NCBI RefSeq assembly: GCF_007745175.1
Contig: NZ_CP036271.1
Span: 5,530,314-5,594,313 of the forward strand
Direction of reading: 5' to 3'
Origin: Caulifigura coniformis
GTDB lineage: Bacteria; Planctomycetota; Planctomycetia; Planctomycetales; Planctomycetaceae
Length of the DNA stretch: 64,000 nt
The notes below the pieces were generated by a model, which was given only the letters and a program-made list of their open reading frames with translations, was not told the DNA's origin and ran no database searches. Of the stretch, positions 10,801-17,949 are shown one piece after another. The first letter of the stretch is position 1; each line of letters starts with the position of its first letter. Both the position numbers and the translations under genes were made by a program.

Positions 10801-11487
10801 TTTGTCGGCTGGGCCGTCGTGCTGTTCGGCCTGGCGTGTGAATGGTTTTACCGGCTGGGGGTGGGGAACGCGGTGGCGTCGATCGCCGGGTTCATCACGC
10901 TCGGGATCTCGCACTTCCTCGCGGAAGGGGGTGACACGTTCACCGTTCTCGAAGCGGTGCTCGACACGCAGTTCTGGCTGGCCACGCACGTGGTGACGAT
11001 CAATCTCGGCTACGCGGCGACCGCGGCCGCCGGCCTCTTCGGCGTGTACCACATCATTTACAGCTTTGTGCCGAACGCCCAGCCGGAAGTCGGCCGGGCG
11101 GTGACGCGAATGACGTACGGCAGCCTGTGCTTTGCGATCCTGTTCAGTTTCATCGGGACGGTGCTCGGCGGCCTGTGGGCCGACGACTCGTGGGGGCGAT
11201 TCTGGGGATGGGATCCGAAAGAAAACGGGGCCCTCATCATCGTGCTCTGGAACTGCCTGGTGCTGCACGCCAAGTGGGACGGAATGGTGAAAGACCGCGG
11301 CCTGGCCGTGCTGTCGACGCTTGGCCTGATCGCTGTCAGCTGGTCGTGGTTTGGAACCAACCAGCTGGGGGCCGGCCTGCATGCCTACGGCTTCACCAAC
11401 GCGGCCCGGATCGGGCTGTTCGTGACGTGGGCGATCTCGCTGGTCATCGCCGGCGTGGGCTGCCTGGGTCGGAAATCGCAAATCTGA
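7885..11487 (+). CDS. ccsBA: Cytochrome c biogenesis protein, ResB-CcsA fusion
   Basis: This 1200-residue polytopic protein joins the two membrane subunits of system II cytochrome c maturation. The N-terminal half is ResB-like: helix LKLTVVLFALAIVIVLAGTL near residues 28-50, more helices to about 290, a large extracytoplasmic region (about 300-530), then another helix. The C-terminal part from about 905 is CcsA-like with at least seven helices and the tryptophan-rich heme-handling motif WGRFWGWDPKEN near residue 1105, which identifies the family. The complex exports heme and attaches it to apocytochrome c CXXCH sites outside the membrane. Between the halves lies about 260 residues of extra soluble sequence (about 610-870) that I cannot assign. 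Confidence 0.92.
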   Translation: MSDIETPTADRSPMMSRIARGLGPLASLKLTVVLFALAIVIVLAGTLAQVNADVWDVVDEYFRVHPSQLSDGGLGALKAFFVWIPGQIFLPGAFFPNAPQLPEWAGFWFPKGWVIGGFMLLNLLSAHLIRFKIQARGTRLVVGLWLLAMGVLVTWLVVASGSNNEGFQTETLISYRRLWDVLLFGLFGLAAGSCWLGLQTGREHRLERRMAFGAAAALGAMFAWLFLGNIDLWKSDSSMRILYQLVKGTVAGVVLLAGCQALFKKRAGIVLLHGGVALLMMSEVLVGLKAVETKMNLGEGETRNFVFDTRHPEIAVIDSSNEKTDTVTVVPLSKLATPGAQVSSDLLPFDIESVQLLRNSMVPPALPPDKDNPATAGNGKTRQLREIPASTGVSNDSAVDLPGLYVKLTDKKTGADLGTWMTHVFEDPQTVTVDGKPYELQLRFGQTYLPFSIKLNNVSKDDYLGTKMTRNYSSEIVLTDPEKKTEEQLTIWMNNPLRYRGLTFYQSGYHRDEQSGREFTTLQVVSNTGWMIPYVSCMIVGVGMAYQFVLTLLRFLNRSSRSPVTTAAAAPVVTPRSGDARTAAGSAGGWSRWLPLAICLIAALYIGSKARPSTSRPTELDIAAFARLPLAYEGRVKPFDSLARNSLLILSGKQEYRDAENRKQPAIRWLLDVISGRPEARDSRVFRITNLELLRILKLEPREGFVYSVNDFAGQMNAFVEALQASENVPKESLTVYQRSVRDLGQDIMLYRTLMEAFDPPIPDLPTEEDRAKDPEGAKRQFMQAMMSSMEEARRIDESQVPLAIPIPDAEDSAETKTTGQWQPFATSAARAFLLMQLPPEMRKGLPSEAPKQTILMQRMLSAYRQNNVSEFNDSVREYTGWLKSNKFEQLSLTKVRFEVFFNQFAPFYWSMVLCLFVFLLSIVGWLGLTEPLRRSAFWLMALTFIVHTFALVARIYISGRPPVTNLYSTGIFVGWAVVLFGLACEWFYRLGVGNAVASIAGFITLGISHFLAEGGDTFTVLEAVLDTQFWLATHVVTINLGYAATAAAGLFGVYHIIYSFVPNAQPEVGRAVTRMTYGSLCFAILFSFIGTVLGGLWADDSWGRFWGWDPKENGALIIVLWNCLVLHAKWDGMVKDRGLAVLSTLGLIAVSWSWFGTNQLGAGLHAYGFTNAARIGLFVTWAISLVIAGVGCLGRKSQI

Positions 11488-11705
11488 CCATCGTCCGCGC
11501 GTCGGTCGGAATGAACGCACTCCCGGCGACGAGCCCGACGTCGGGAGCGAGGGAGCGTACTCTTCGATCAACCAACATCCGCTGCTGCCCGAGGGGATGG
11601 GGCGCGTTCCTGCGCCGAAGCGAAAGAATGATCGCCCCGGATTGGCCAGTTGTTATGCTATCGGTCTGACGGCTTTTCCTTCGCAGCTGCGAACAGGATT
11701 CCCTC

Positions 11706-13160
11706 ATGCCGCTGACTTCGTTCGTCCCGGGCCATGACGACTCCGTCTCCCGCCGGCATTGGCTGGCGCAGGCAGGCGGCGGGTTCGGGAGTCTGGCCCT
11801 CGCAGCCATGCTGCACGACGAGGCCAGGGCGGGGAAGTCGCTGCCCGAGTCGCCGTTCGCCCCGAAGCAGCCGCATCACCCCCCGCGCGCCCAACGGGTG
11901 ATCTCGCTGTTCATGCATGGCGGGCCGAGCCACGTCGACCTGTTCGATCCCAAGCCCGATCTGGCCCGATACGCCGGTCAGCCGATTCCAGACAGCTATG
12001 GCGAGGTGATGACGCGGCGGAAGGTGGCGAAGAATCCGCTTCTGGGGCCGGTGAAGCCGTTTCGGCCGCGCGGCGAATCGGGACTGGAGATCAGTGATTT
12101 CCTGCCCCACATGGCGACGATGGCGGACGACCTGTGCGTGGTTCGCAGCTGCCACGGCGACAGCGTGAACCATCCGCAGTCGGTCTATCAGATGAACACC
12201 GGAAGCATCCTGATGGGCCGGCCGAGCCTGGGGAGCTGGGTCGCCTATGGCCTCGGGAGCGAGAACCAGAACCTGCCGGCGTTCCTGGTGCTGCCTGATC
12301 CCTCGGGGGGCATCAAGGGAGGTCCGCCGGCATGGGGCAGCGGCTATCTGCCGGCGACATATCAGGGTACGACGCTGCGCCCCGGGCCGTCACCCCTCCT
12401 GCACCTGCAGCCGCCGGAGAACGTCGGTCCGGCCCGTCAGCGAAAGGCGCTTGATCTCGTGCGGCGGATGAACGCTGATCACTTCGCGGATCGCTCCGAA
12501 GACAGCGAACTGGCGGCCCGCATCAACTCCTATGAGCTGGCGTTCCGCATGCAGACGGCGGCCCCGGAACTGGTCGATCTGGCAGGCGAGACGGCGGCCA
12601 CGCTGGAGATGTACGGCATCAACGACCGGCAGACGCGGCAGTTCGGTACCCGCTGCCTGCTGGCCCGCAGGCTCATCGAGCGGGGCGTCCGGTTCGTCCA
12701 GCTCTATTCGGGCGACACCAACGGCTGGGACGCGCACAAGGATGTCATGGAGAACCACACCATGATGTGCGGGCGGACCGACAAGCCGGTGACCGCCCTG
12801 ATGACCGACCTGAAGCAGCGCGGGCTGATGGACGACACGCTCGTGATCTGGGGGGGCGAGTTCGGCCGGATGCCGATGAGCGAGCAGGGGACCGGTCGCG
12901 ATCACAATCCCTGGGGCTTCACGACGGTGTTCGCGGGAGCGGGCGTCAAAGGCGGCTACGCGTACGGAGCGACGGACCCCATCGGCCTGCGGGCGGAGAC
13001 CAACCCCGTCCACATCCACGACCTGCACGCCACGATCCTGTGGATCCTCGGCATGGATCACGAGCAGCTGACGTTTTTCCACAACGGGCGGGATGAGCGT
13101 CTCACCGATGTGTCCGGGCATGTGGTGCACGACATCCTGGGGTCACAAGTGTCGTCTTGA
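11706..13160 (+). CDS. DUF1501 family protein (Tat-exported)
   Basis: This 484-residue protein belongs to the DUF1501 family, distantly related to the alkaline phosphatase/sulfatase fold. The N-terminus has a twin-arginine segment, SRRHWLAQAGGGFGSLAL, consistent with export of a folded protein by Tat. Family hallmarks are the FMHGGPSHVDLFDPKP strand, SCHGDSVNHPQS, a GGEFGRMP segment and the HIHDLHATILWILG end. In planctomycetes DUF1501 genes usually follow a DUF1549/DUF1553 cytochrome-like gene; none is adjacent here. Substrate unknown. A diverged paralogue is at 34,268. Confidence 0.9.
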   Translation: MPLTSFVPGHDDSVSRRHWLAQAGGGFGSLALAAMLHDEARAGKSLPESPFAPKQPHHPPRAQRVISLFMHGGPSHVDLFDPKPDLARYAGQPIPDSYGEVMTRRKVAKNPLLGPVKPFRPRGESGLEISDFLPHMATMADDLCVVRSCHGDSVNHPQSVYQMNTGSILMGRPSLGSWVAYGLGSENQNLPAFLVLPDPSGGIKGGPPAWGSGYLPATYQGTTLRPGPSPLLHLQPPENVGPARQRKALDLVRRMNADHFADRSEDSELAARINSYELAFRMQTAAPELVDLAGETAATLEMYGINDRQTRQFGTRCLLARRLIERGVRFVQLYSGDTNGWDAHKDVMENHTMMCGRTDKPVTALMTDLKQRGLMDDTLVIWGGEFGRMPMSEQGTGRDHNPWGFTTVFAGAGVKGGYAYGATDPIGLRAETNPVHIHDLHATILWILGMDHEQLTFFHNGRDERLTDVSGHVVHDILGSQVSS

Positions 13161-13229
13161 AGAGGCCTCTAAACGAGGATCTCATTCTCCCGTCGACTCG
13201 TGGTGGACAAGTCGATCTCTGCCTGAACG

Positions 13230-13282
13230 CCCTTCCTTATCCTTCTGTTCGAAAAAAGAATGGAACAGAAGGCCAGGAAGGG
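13230..13282. terminator. Long hairpin between convergent genes (possible bidirectional terminator)
   Basis: CCCTTCCT-TAT-CCTTCTGTTC pairs with GAACAGAAGG-CC-AGGAAGGG: ten plus eight base pairs with a small internal loop and a 12-base A-rich loop. It sits between the DUF1501 stop at 13,160 and the convergent stop at 13,304. There is no clean T-run on either side, so termination is inferred from position only. Confidence 0.55.
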
Positions 13283-13303
13283 AACGAAGATGGCGTGGTG
13301 GTG

Positions 13304-13789
13304 TCAGTCCGTCTCTGACCAGAGGAGGACCCTCCTGCCCGTTTCGCACTCGACGAACGAGTGAAAGTCGACGCACAGACGTCCCTCGAGGTAGACGAAC
13401 AGAACGCCGTCAGTGAACCAGAGGCGGGTGATCTCACGTCCAATGATTCGATGAGAGATGGCCGCCCGGTCCCAGGTCCAGACCTGACCGTTGCACTCCA
13501 CTTCCGCGGGCGACAACTCCGTGTTCGTTCCCGGTCGAAGAGTTGCCGTCCGTTGGACTTCGACGACGGGGCCGGGTGGGCCGGCCTGCACGGTCATCGT
13601 GTCGCCGGATCTCAGCTGAAAGGTAACCCGCTCATCGTCCCAGGAGAGCCCGATGACGGCCTGCCCGATCACCGCTGCCTGGTCGACGCTCTCGCACCAG
13701 ACGGCGTTCTGTTCTTTGGCGGACTGAATCGCGCTGTGCGCAGTCGAGTGGCCCTGGATCGGCGGCGGAGCAACGCGGAGGCGATTCAT
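13304..13789 (-). CDS. Hypothetical protein
   Basis: I do not recognise this 161-residue protein. It has no signal peptide or membrane segment. After an unstructured-looking start of about 50 residues, the remainder alternates short hydrophobic and charged stretches suggesting a beta-rich fold (VTFQLRSGDTMTV, QVWTWDRAAI, RLWFTDGVLFVYLEG, LCVDFHSFV). The start is uncertain because there is no good ribosome binding site before 13,789, and an internal start would shorten the low-complexity lead. Codon pattern supports the minus frame over the overlapping plus frame. It lies 38 bases downstream of the adenylate-kinase-like gene on the opposite side of the map but same strand. Confidence 0.5.
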   Translation of the reverse strand: MNRLRVAPPPIQGHSTAHSAIQSAKEQNAVWCESVDQAAVIGQAVIGLSWDDERVTFQLRSGDTMTVQAGPPGPVVEVQRTATLRPGTNTELSPAEVECNGQVWTWDRAAISHRIIGREITRLWFTDGVLFVYLEGRLCVDFHSFVECETGRRVLLWSETD

Positions 13790-13827
13790 TGGCGTTGAGT
13801 CAGGACTTGCTCACGCGGCGATTCATT

Positions 13828-14523
13828 TCAATCCGCCCGCCAGCCATCCAGTGTTTTTGGCAGCGGCGGCAGCGGATAGTCCTTCACTCGCCGGCCCTGT
13901 TCATCGCGCGGGAAGTTCTCGAGCAGCACCGGAACCAGGTGCTTCAGGCATTCCAGCAGCACGTGTGAGTGAATGCCGGTGGATTCGATGTCTTTGATGA
14001 GAGACTTCGGATAGTAGTTGAGAACCGGCAGCGACTCCTGGCGGTAGACCTCGAAGCGCCGGCGCGTCACCGATTCGCTGGCGTCGTCCGGCCTGTTCTC
14101 CAGCACGGCCCGCCGCCGGATGCGGTCGATCATGGCTTCTTCGTCATCGCACATCAGGTGGATGACGAGTTTCACATCGCAGATCTGCTTCAGCATCTCG
14201 CACTGGGCGAGGTTGCGGGGGATGCCGTCGAGAAGCAGGAGATGTTCCCGGGGGCGGAAGCGTTCGGCCGCGCGCTGGCCTTCCAGCCAGTTCTTGAAGA
14301 TCCGCATGGTCACTTCGTCGGGCGCCAGTTCGCCGCGGGCGCTGTATTCCCGCACGATGCGCCCTTCTTCCGATTTTGCGTCGAGCTTCCGGAAGATGAC
14401 GCCGCTGGAGAGGTGGAAGAACCCGGGGATCCGCGACAGGATTTCGCCCTGGGTTCCTTTGCCGGCGCCGGGGACGCCAAAGACGAGGGCTGCGGGATAG
14501 GGCTTCAGTGATGTTTTCGACAT
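13828..14523 (-). CDS. Adenylate kinase family nucleoside monophosphate kinase
   Basis: The 231-residue protein starts at the ATG at 14,523 and carries the P-loop GVPGAGKGT at residues 16-24, the NMP-binding segment around LSSGVIFRKL and the strand LLLLDGIPRN that matches the adenylate kinase signature D-G-[FI]-P-R. A RRR-containing segment follows where the LID begins, but the canonical long LID with its zinc or hydrogen-bonded finger is shortened or changed (AVLENRPDDASESVTRRRFEVY). It transfers phosphate between ATP and an NMP, probably AMP. Because planctomycetes usually have a second, canonical adk, I leave the symbol blank. It follows the rpsD terminator. Confidence 0.8.
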   Translation of the reverse strand: MSKTSLKPYPAALVFGVPGAGKGTQGEILSRIPGFFHLSSGVIFRKLDAKSEEGRIVREYSARGELAPDEVTMRIFKNWLEGQRAAERFRPREHLLLLDGIPRNLAQCEMLKQICDVKLVIHLMCDDEEAMIDRIRRRAVLENRPDDASESVTRRRFEVYRQESLPVLNYYPKSLIKDIESTGIHSHVLLECLKHLVPVLLENFPRDEQGRRVKDYPLPPLPKTLDGWRAD

Positions 14524-14620
14524 GATGCACTTCCGGTCGACTCGCACGCGTCGCGCTGGAGTCTATCGCTGACGGCTCCGCCGGGCCTCGCTGTCCCGCA
14601 ATCAGCGGGTCGCCACCAAT

Positions 14621-14644
14621 AAAAACAGCCGCACAAGGCGGCTG
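14621..14644 (-). terminator. Intrinsic terminator of the rng-rplU-rpsD unit
   Basis: Read on the minus strand, CAGCCGC pairs with GCGGCTG (7 bp, 5-base loop) and is followed at once by TTTTTATT. It lies 70 bases past the rpsD stop and before the adenylate-kinase-like gene, so it separates the two units. Confidence 0.8.
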
Positions 14645-14714
14645 CAGGTCTTTCGATGATTCATGCCGGGGAGGCCGGCGTGATCTGTCGCAGTTGGCCG
14701 CAATCTGACAGGCG

Positions 14715-15323
14715 TTACCGCGACATGAATGCCACGACGGAACCGACGTCGACGCGGAGGCTGACGTCGTCGTTCGTGGGGAGGGTTGTGACGATGGCCT
14801 TCATTTCGTCGGCGTCGACCGAAACCCAGCTGACGTCTTCGCCAGCCTTGTTGGTCATCCGCTCGCGGTAAATCTCCTTGAGATTCGGGCGATTGCGGAG
14901 GGTGATGACGTCGCCGGGGCGGACGGAGTACGACGGACGGGTGACCGTCTTGCCGTTGACCTGGAAGTGGGCGTGCACAACGCCCTGGCGGGCCTGAGGA
15001 CGGGTCTGGGCAAAGCCGGCGCGGCGGATGACGTTATCCAGCCGCCGCTCGCAGAGGATCATCAGGTTGGCCGAGGTGTTTCCCTTGGTCCGCTTGGCGA
15101 TGCCGAAGTACCGCCGCAGCTGCGTCTCGCGCAGGCCGTAGAAGTACTTAATCTTCTGTTTCTCGGTGAGGGCGAGGCCGTAGTTCGACACCTTCCGCCG
15201 CCGCTGCGACATGCCGGGCGGATATTCCTTCTTCTCCGCCGCGCGAATGGCACCGGCGTTTTCGAAGACCATGAAACCGAGGCGGCGATTGACTCGGGCC
15301 TTGGGACCGGTGTAACGACCCAT
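14715..15323 (-). CDS. rpsD: 30S ribosomal protein S4 (zinc-free form)
   Basis: The 202-residue product begins MGRYTGPKARVNRRLG, as S4 does, and has the S4 RNA-binding domain in its second half (RRLDNVIRRAGFA ... QGVVHAHFQVNGKTVTRPSYSV). S4 nucleates 30S assembly by binding the 5' domain of 16S rRNA and often represses its own operon. The N-terminal cysteine cluster of the zinc-binding form is absent, so this is the C-minus type. It is the last gene of a minus-strand unit after rng and rplU, 94 bases from rplU, which is not its usual alpha-operon location; the terminator at 14,621 follows. Confidence 0.96.
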   Translation of the reverse strand: MGRYTGPKARVNRRLGFMVFENAGAIRAAEKKEYPPGMSQRRRKVSNYGLALTEKQKIKYFYGLRETQLRRYFGIAKRTKGNTSANLMILCERRLDNVIRRAGFAQTRPQARQGVVHAHFQVNGKTVTRPSYSVRPGDVITLRNRPNLKEIYRERMTNKAGEDVSWVSVDADEMKAIVTTLPTNDDVSLRVDVGSVVAFMSR

Positions 15324-15417
15324 TCCTCACTGTCCTTCTGAAGGCGCCGCTTGAATCGTGCGGCGTCAAACTCACGATTGTTCGATGGAACGCGCCGGCT
15401 CCAACGCCGGCGGCCGA

Positions 15418-15798
15418 TTACTTCGCGGCCTTCTCGGCAGCGGGCTCTTTGGTCTCGACGATCTTCAGACCCGGGACGGAGATCCCGGTCACTTCGACGA
15501 CGGTGTGCTTCTGCCGGTGACCAGTGTGACGCCGCGAGTTGTGGCGGCGGCGAATCTTCTGGATTTCCAGTTTCGGTCCCTTGAAGATCGCTTCAACGAC
15601 CTTGGCCGACACGGTCGCGCCGGAGATCGCCGGAACACCCAGGATGCTGTCGCCGCCTCCGTTGGCCAACAGCACCTTGTCGAAGGTCAGTGCATCGCCA
15701 GCATTCACGCCTTCGCGCAAATCGATCTGCACCTTGTCGCCTTGGGCAACGCGGTACTGGCGGCCGCCATCTTCCAGAATTGCAAACACGCTCGACAC
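15418..15798 (-). CDS. rplU: 50S ribosomal protein L21
   Basis: The 126-residue protein begins FAILEDGGRQYRVAQGD, the standard L21 opening (YAVIxxGGKQYRV), and contains the RRRHNSRRHTGHRQKHTVVEV segment that matches the L21 KYRRRKxxRKxxGHRQ signature. L21 binds 23S rRNA and contacts L20. A charged Ala/Glu/Lys tail of about 20 residues extends the C-terminus beyond the common length of about 103. It is 118 bases downstream of rng and 94 bases upstream of rpsD. The usual partner rpmA (L27) is not next to it. Confidence 0.96.
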   Translation of the reverse strand: MSSVFAILEDGGRQYRVAQGDKVQIDLREGVNAGDALTFDKVLLANGGGDSILGVPAISGATVSAKVVEAIFKGPKLEIQKIRRRHNSRRHTGHRQKHTVVEVTGISVPGLKIVETKEPAAEKAAK

Positions 15799-15916
15799 GA
15801 CGCCTTACCTCGATGAACACCGACTCTGGGAACGCCGACAGCCCGTCGACGAAACGAGATTCCAGCCAGTCTCAATATCCGGCCGGACAGAAAACGGAAC
15901 GCGAAAATCTAACGAC

Positions 15917-17488
15917 TCAACGTCGGGAATACGAGTCTCCAGTCGGCAGAATCGCGACTTCCCCGCCGATTTCGTTCAAACATTTCACGCTCAGATGCTC
16001 CGGACTGACGTGCAGCCCCATCTGGATCGTGACGGTGACGTTGTATTCTTCTTCTAACTTCGTGATGGCACGGCGTTTACGGTTGATGAGGTAGTCAGCG
16101 ACCCGCTGCTCGACTTCCAGGATCACCCGCCGGACATCCGGATGGCTGGCATTGGTCATCAGCGTCCGCATGACCTCAATCGCCATGCTTTCTGCCGTTT
16201 TCACCTGTCCGACGCCCCGGCAGCAAGGGCAATCTTCATAAACGCTGCGGCGGAGCGACGGCCGGATGCGCTGGCGCGTCATCTCGATCAGGCCGAACGG
16301 GCTGATCCGCAGAACCTTCGTCCGGGCGCGGTCGCGTTCGACGCACTCACGCAGACGCCGCTCGACGCCCCGGCGATGCCGTTCGTCGCGCATGTCGATG
16401 AAGTCGTTGACGATCACGCCGCCGAGGTCGCGGAGGCGGATCTGTCGGGCGATTTCCTCGGCCGCGTTGAGGTTAACCTTGTAGGCGTTGACCTCGGCGT
16501 TGTCGTCCATGCGGAAGCTGCCGCTGTTCACGTCGATCGCGACGAGGGCTTCCGTCTGGTCGATCACCAGCGAGCCGCCTCCTTCGAGCGGAACGCGCCG
16601 GCTGTGGATCTTCTCGATTTCCTTTTCGATGTTGTACTTGTGGAAGATCGGTTCCTTGCCGTCGTACAGCCGAATGCGTTCGACGGCCTTGGGCAGGACG
16701 GCCTGCATGAAGTCGCGGGCGCGTTCGAGGGCTTCCGGTTCATCGATCCAGATGGTTTCGATGTCGGACGTATAGATGTCCCGGATGGTCCGGGTGATCA
16801 TGTCCGTTTCTTTGTAGATGTCGACGGGCGACTGGGTCTTCTTGATGCGGGCGACCAGGTTGCCCCACAGGCGGACGAGGAAGCTCAGGTCGCGCTGCAG
16901 GTCTTCGGGGGTGCGGTCGACGCCGGCGGTCCGGACGATGAATCCGAGGCCTTCGGGGGGCTGGATGTCGCGCAGGGCGCGACGGAGCTTCCGGCGGACG
17001 TCGTCGTCTTCAATCTTGCGACTCACGCCGACCCGCTGGAGGCCGGGCATGAGCACCAGGTAGCGTCCCGGAATGCTGATATAGGTCGAGAGCGTCGGTC
17101 CTTTGGTGCCGATGCCCTCTTTGATCACCTGCACCAGCACCTCGCTGCCGCGCTGGAAGATGTCCTGGATCTGCGGCTTGTTGCGGGCGCTGCGCTCGTT
17201 GAATTTCGGGTTGTTGCGCATCTGGGCCTCGTCGTCGGGCACGAGATGCTTGTAGTACTGGTACTCCACGTCGCTGACGTGGAGAAAGCCGTTGCGCCCG
17301 ACGCCGAAATCGACGAACACCGCCTGAATCGACGGCTCGATATTGACGACCCGGCCCTTGTAGATGTTGCCGACCAGGTTCTCGGCGCTTGTGCGTTCGA
17401 CGTAAAGCTCTTCGAGGACTCCATCCTCAACAATCGCGATGCGGCTCTCTTCGGGCTGCAGCACGTTGATCAGCATTTCCTTCTTCAT
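15917..17488 (-). CDS. rng: Ribonuclease G/E family protein
   Basis: Starting at 17,488 the protein has 523 residues, close to RNase G (about 490) and without the long disordered scaffold of RNase E. An S1-like RNA-binding domain (about 35-125, NIYKGRVVNIEPSIQAVFVD) precedes the catalytic domain with the metal-binding aspartates in VNDFIDMRDERH and IDVNSGS, and the zinc-link CPCC near residue 430 for dimerisation. These endonucleases cut single-stranded AU-rich RNA in rRNA maturation and mRNA decay. It heads the unit with rplU and rpsD, as rng-rplU neighbours do in many bacteria. Confidence 0.93.
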   Translation of the reverse strand: MKKEMLINVLQPEESRIAIVEDGVLEELYVERTSAENLVGNIYKGRVVNIEPSIQAVFVDFGVGRNGFLHVSDVEYQYYKHLVPDDEAQMRNNPKFNERSARNKPQIQDIFQRGSEVLVQVIKEGIGTKGPTLSTYISIPGRYLVLMPGLQRVGVSRKIEDDDVRRKLRRALRDIQPPEGLGFIVRTAGVDRTPEDLQRDLSFLVRLWGNLVARIKKTQSPVDIYKETDMITRTIRDIYTSDIETIWIDEPEALERARDFMQAVLPKAVERIRLYDGKEPIFHKYNIEKEIEKIHSRRVPLEGGGSLVIDQTEALVAIDVNSGSFRMDDNAEVNAYKVNLNAAEEIARQIRLRDLGGVIVNDFIDMRDERHRRGVERRLRECVERDRARTKVLRISPFGLIEMTRQRIRPSLRRSVYEDCPCCRGVGQVKTAESMAIEVMRTLMTNASHPDVRRVILEVEQRVADYLINRKRRAITKLEEEYNVTVTIQMGLHVSPEHLSVKCLNEIGGEVAILPTGDSYSRR

Positions 17489-17949
17489 TGTTCGCCTTTG
17501 AAGGGTTGAAGTGGCGAACAAAGTGACTGCCGTTCCCGTTCAGCGCCTGTGTGGACCGCGAGCTGCGGGCCGTGAAGGGCGATTCCGGAATGTCGTACCG
17601 AGACGGAGCCGCAGGTTCGCGGAACCCCGGGAAATTGACGGTGGATGATCGGTCGCCGCCGCTGCTCAATCGCCGCTCCAACGCCGCACGTGCGGCGCGA
17701 GACTGGACGAAACATTCAGAGACCATGTTGCTGCCGGCTGGAGAAGCGGCGGCAGCGGGTCGGGAGTCAGTCGGCAGGTGCGCATCATCACCGTCGGCGG
17801 CCAGGAAGGCCGTGTGCTCTCGGACGGTCGTGGAAAGCAGAAGCACTCTGTTCTCAAATGGAACGTGTTTTCGGTCTGTTGGAGTTCAGGCTTCAGCCTG
17901 CGACGGGCAGCCTGAAGGCTGAACTCCAACGGGCCCGCCCCGACGGTTT
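17489..17949. other. Intergenic region upstream of rng
   Basis: There are 461 bases between the rng start and the ptsI stop. Apart from the palindrome at 17,878-17,930 I see no gene; the frames present have no plausible start site or family resemblance. The rng promoter is expected in the left part, but no convincing -35/-10 pair stood out. Confidence 0.6.
17878..17930. repeat. REP-like palindrome
   Basis: GTTGGAGTTCAG and its complement CTGAACTCCAAC bound a 53-base near-perfect palindrome with a 7-base loop (CGACGGG); inside each arm the same CTTCAGCCTG-type block recurs with two compensating mismatches. It lies between the ptsI stop and rng start, just beyond ptsI. Such short palindromes are often dispersed in genomes as REP elements; only one copy is in this window. 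Confidence 0.7.

Noticed and set aside
11520-11547. Hairpin after ccsBA as terminator
   Set aside because: The stem is bulged and has no T-run, so it is not a convincing terminator.
16142-17509. Long plus-strand frame antisense to rng
   Set aside because: It is the complement of conserved RNase G/E motifs and has Asp/Val/Gly-heavy composition typical of a shadow frame.
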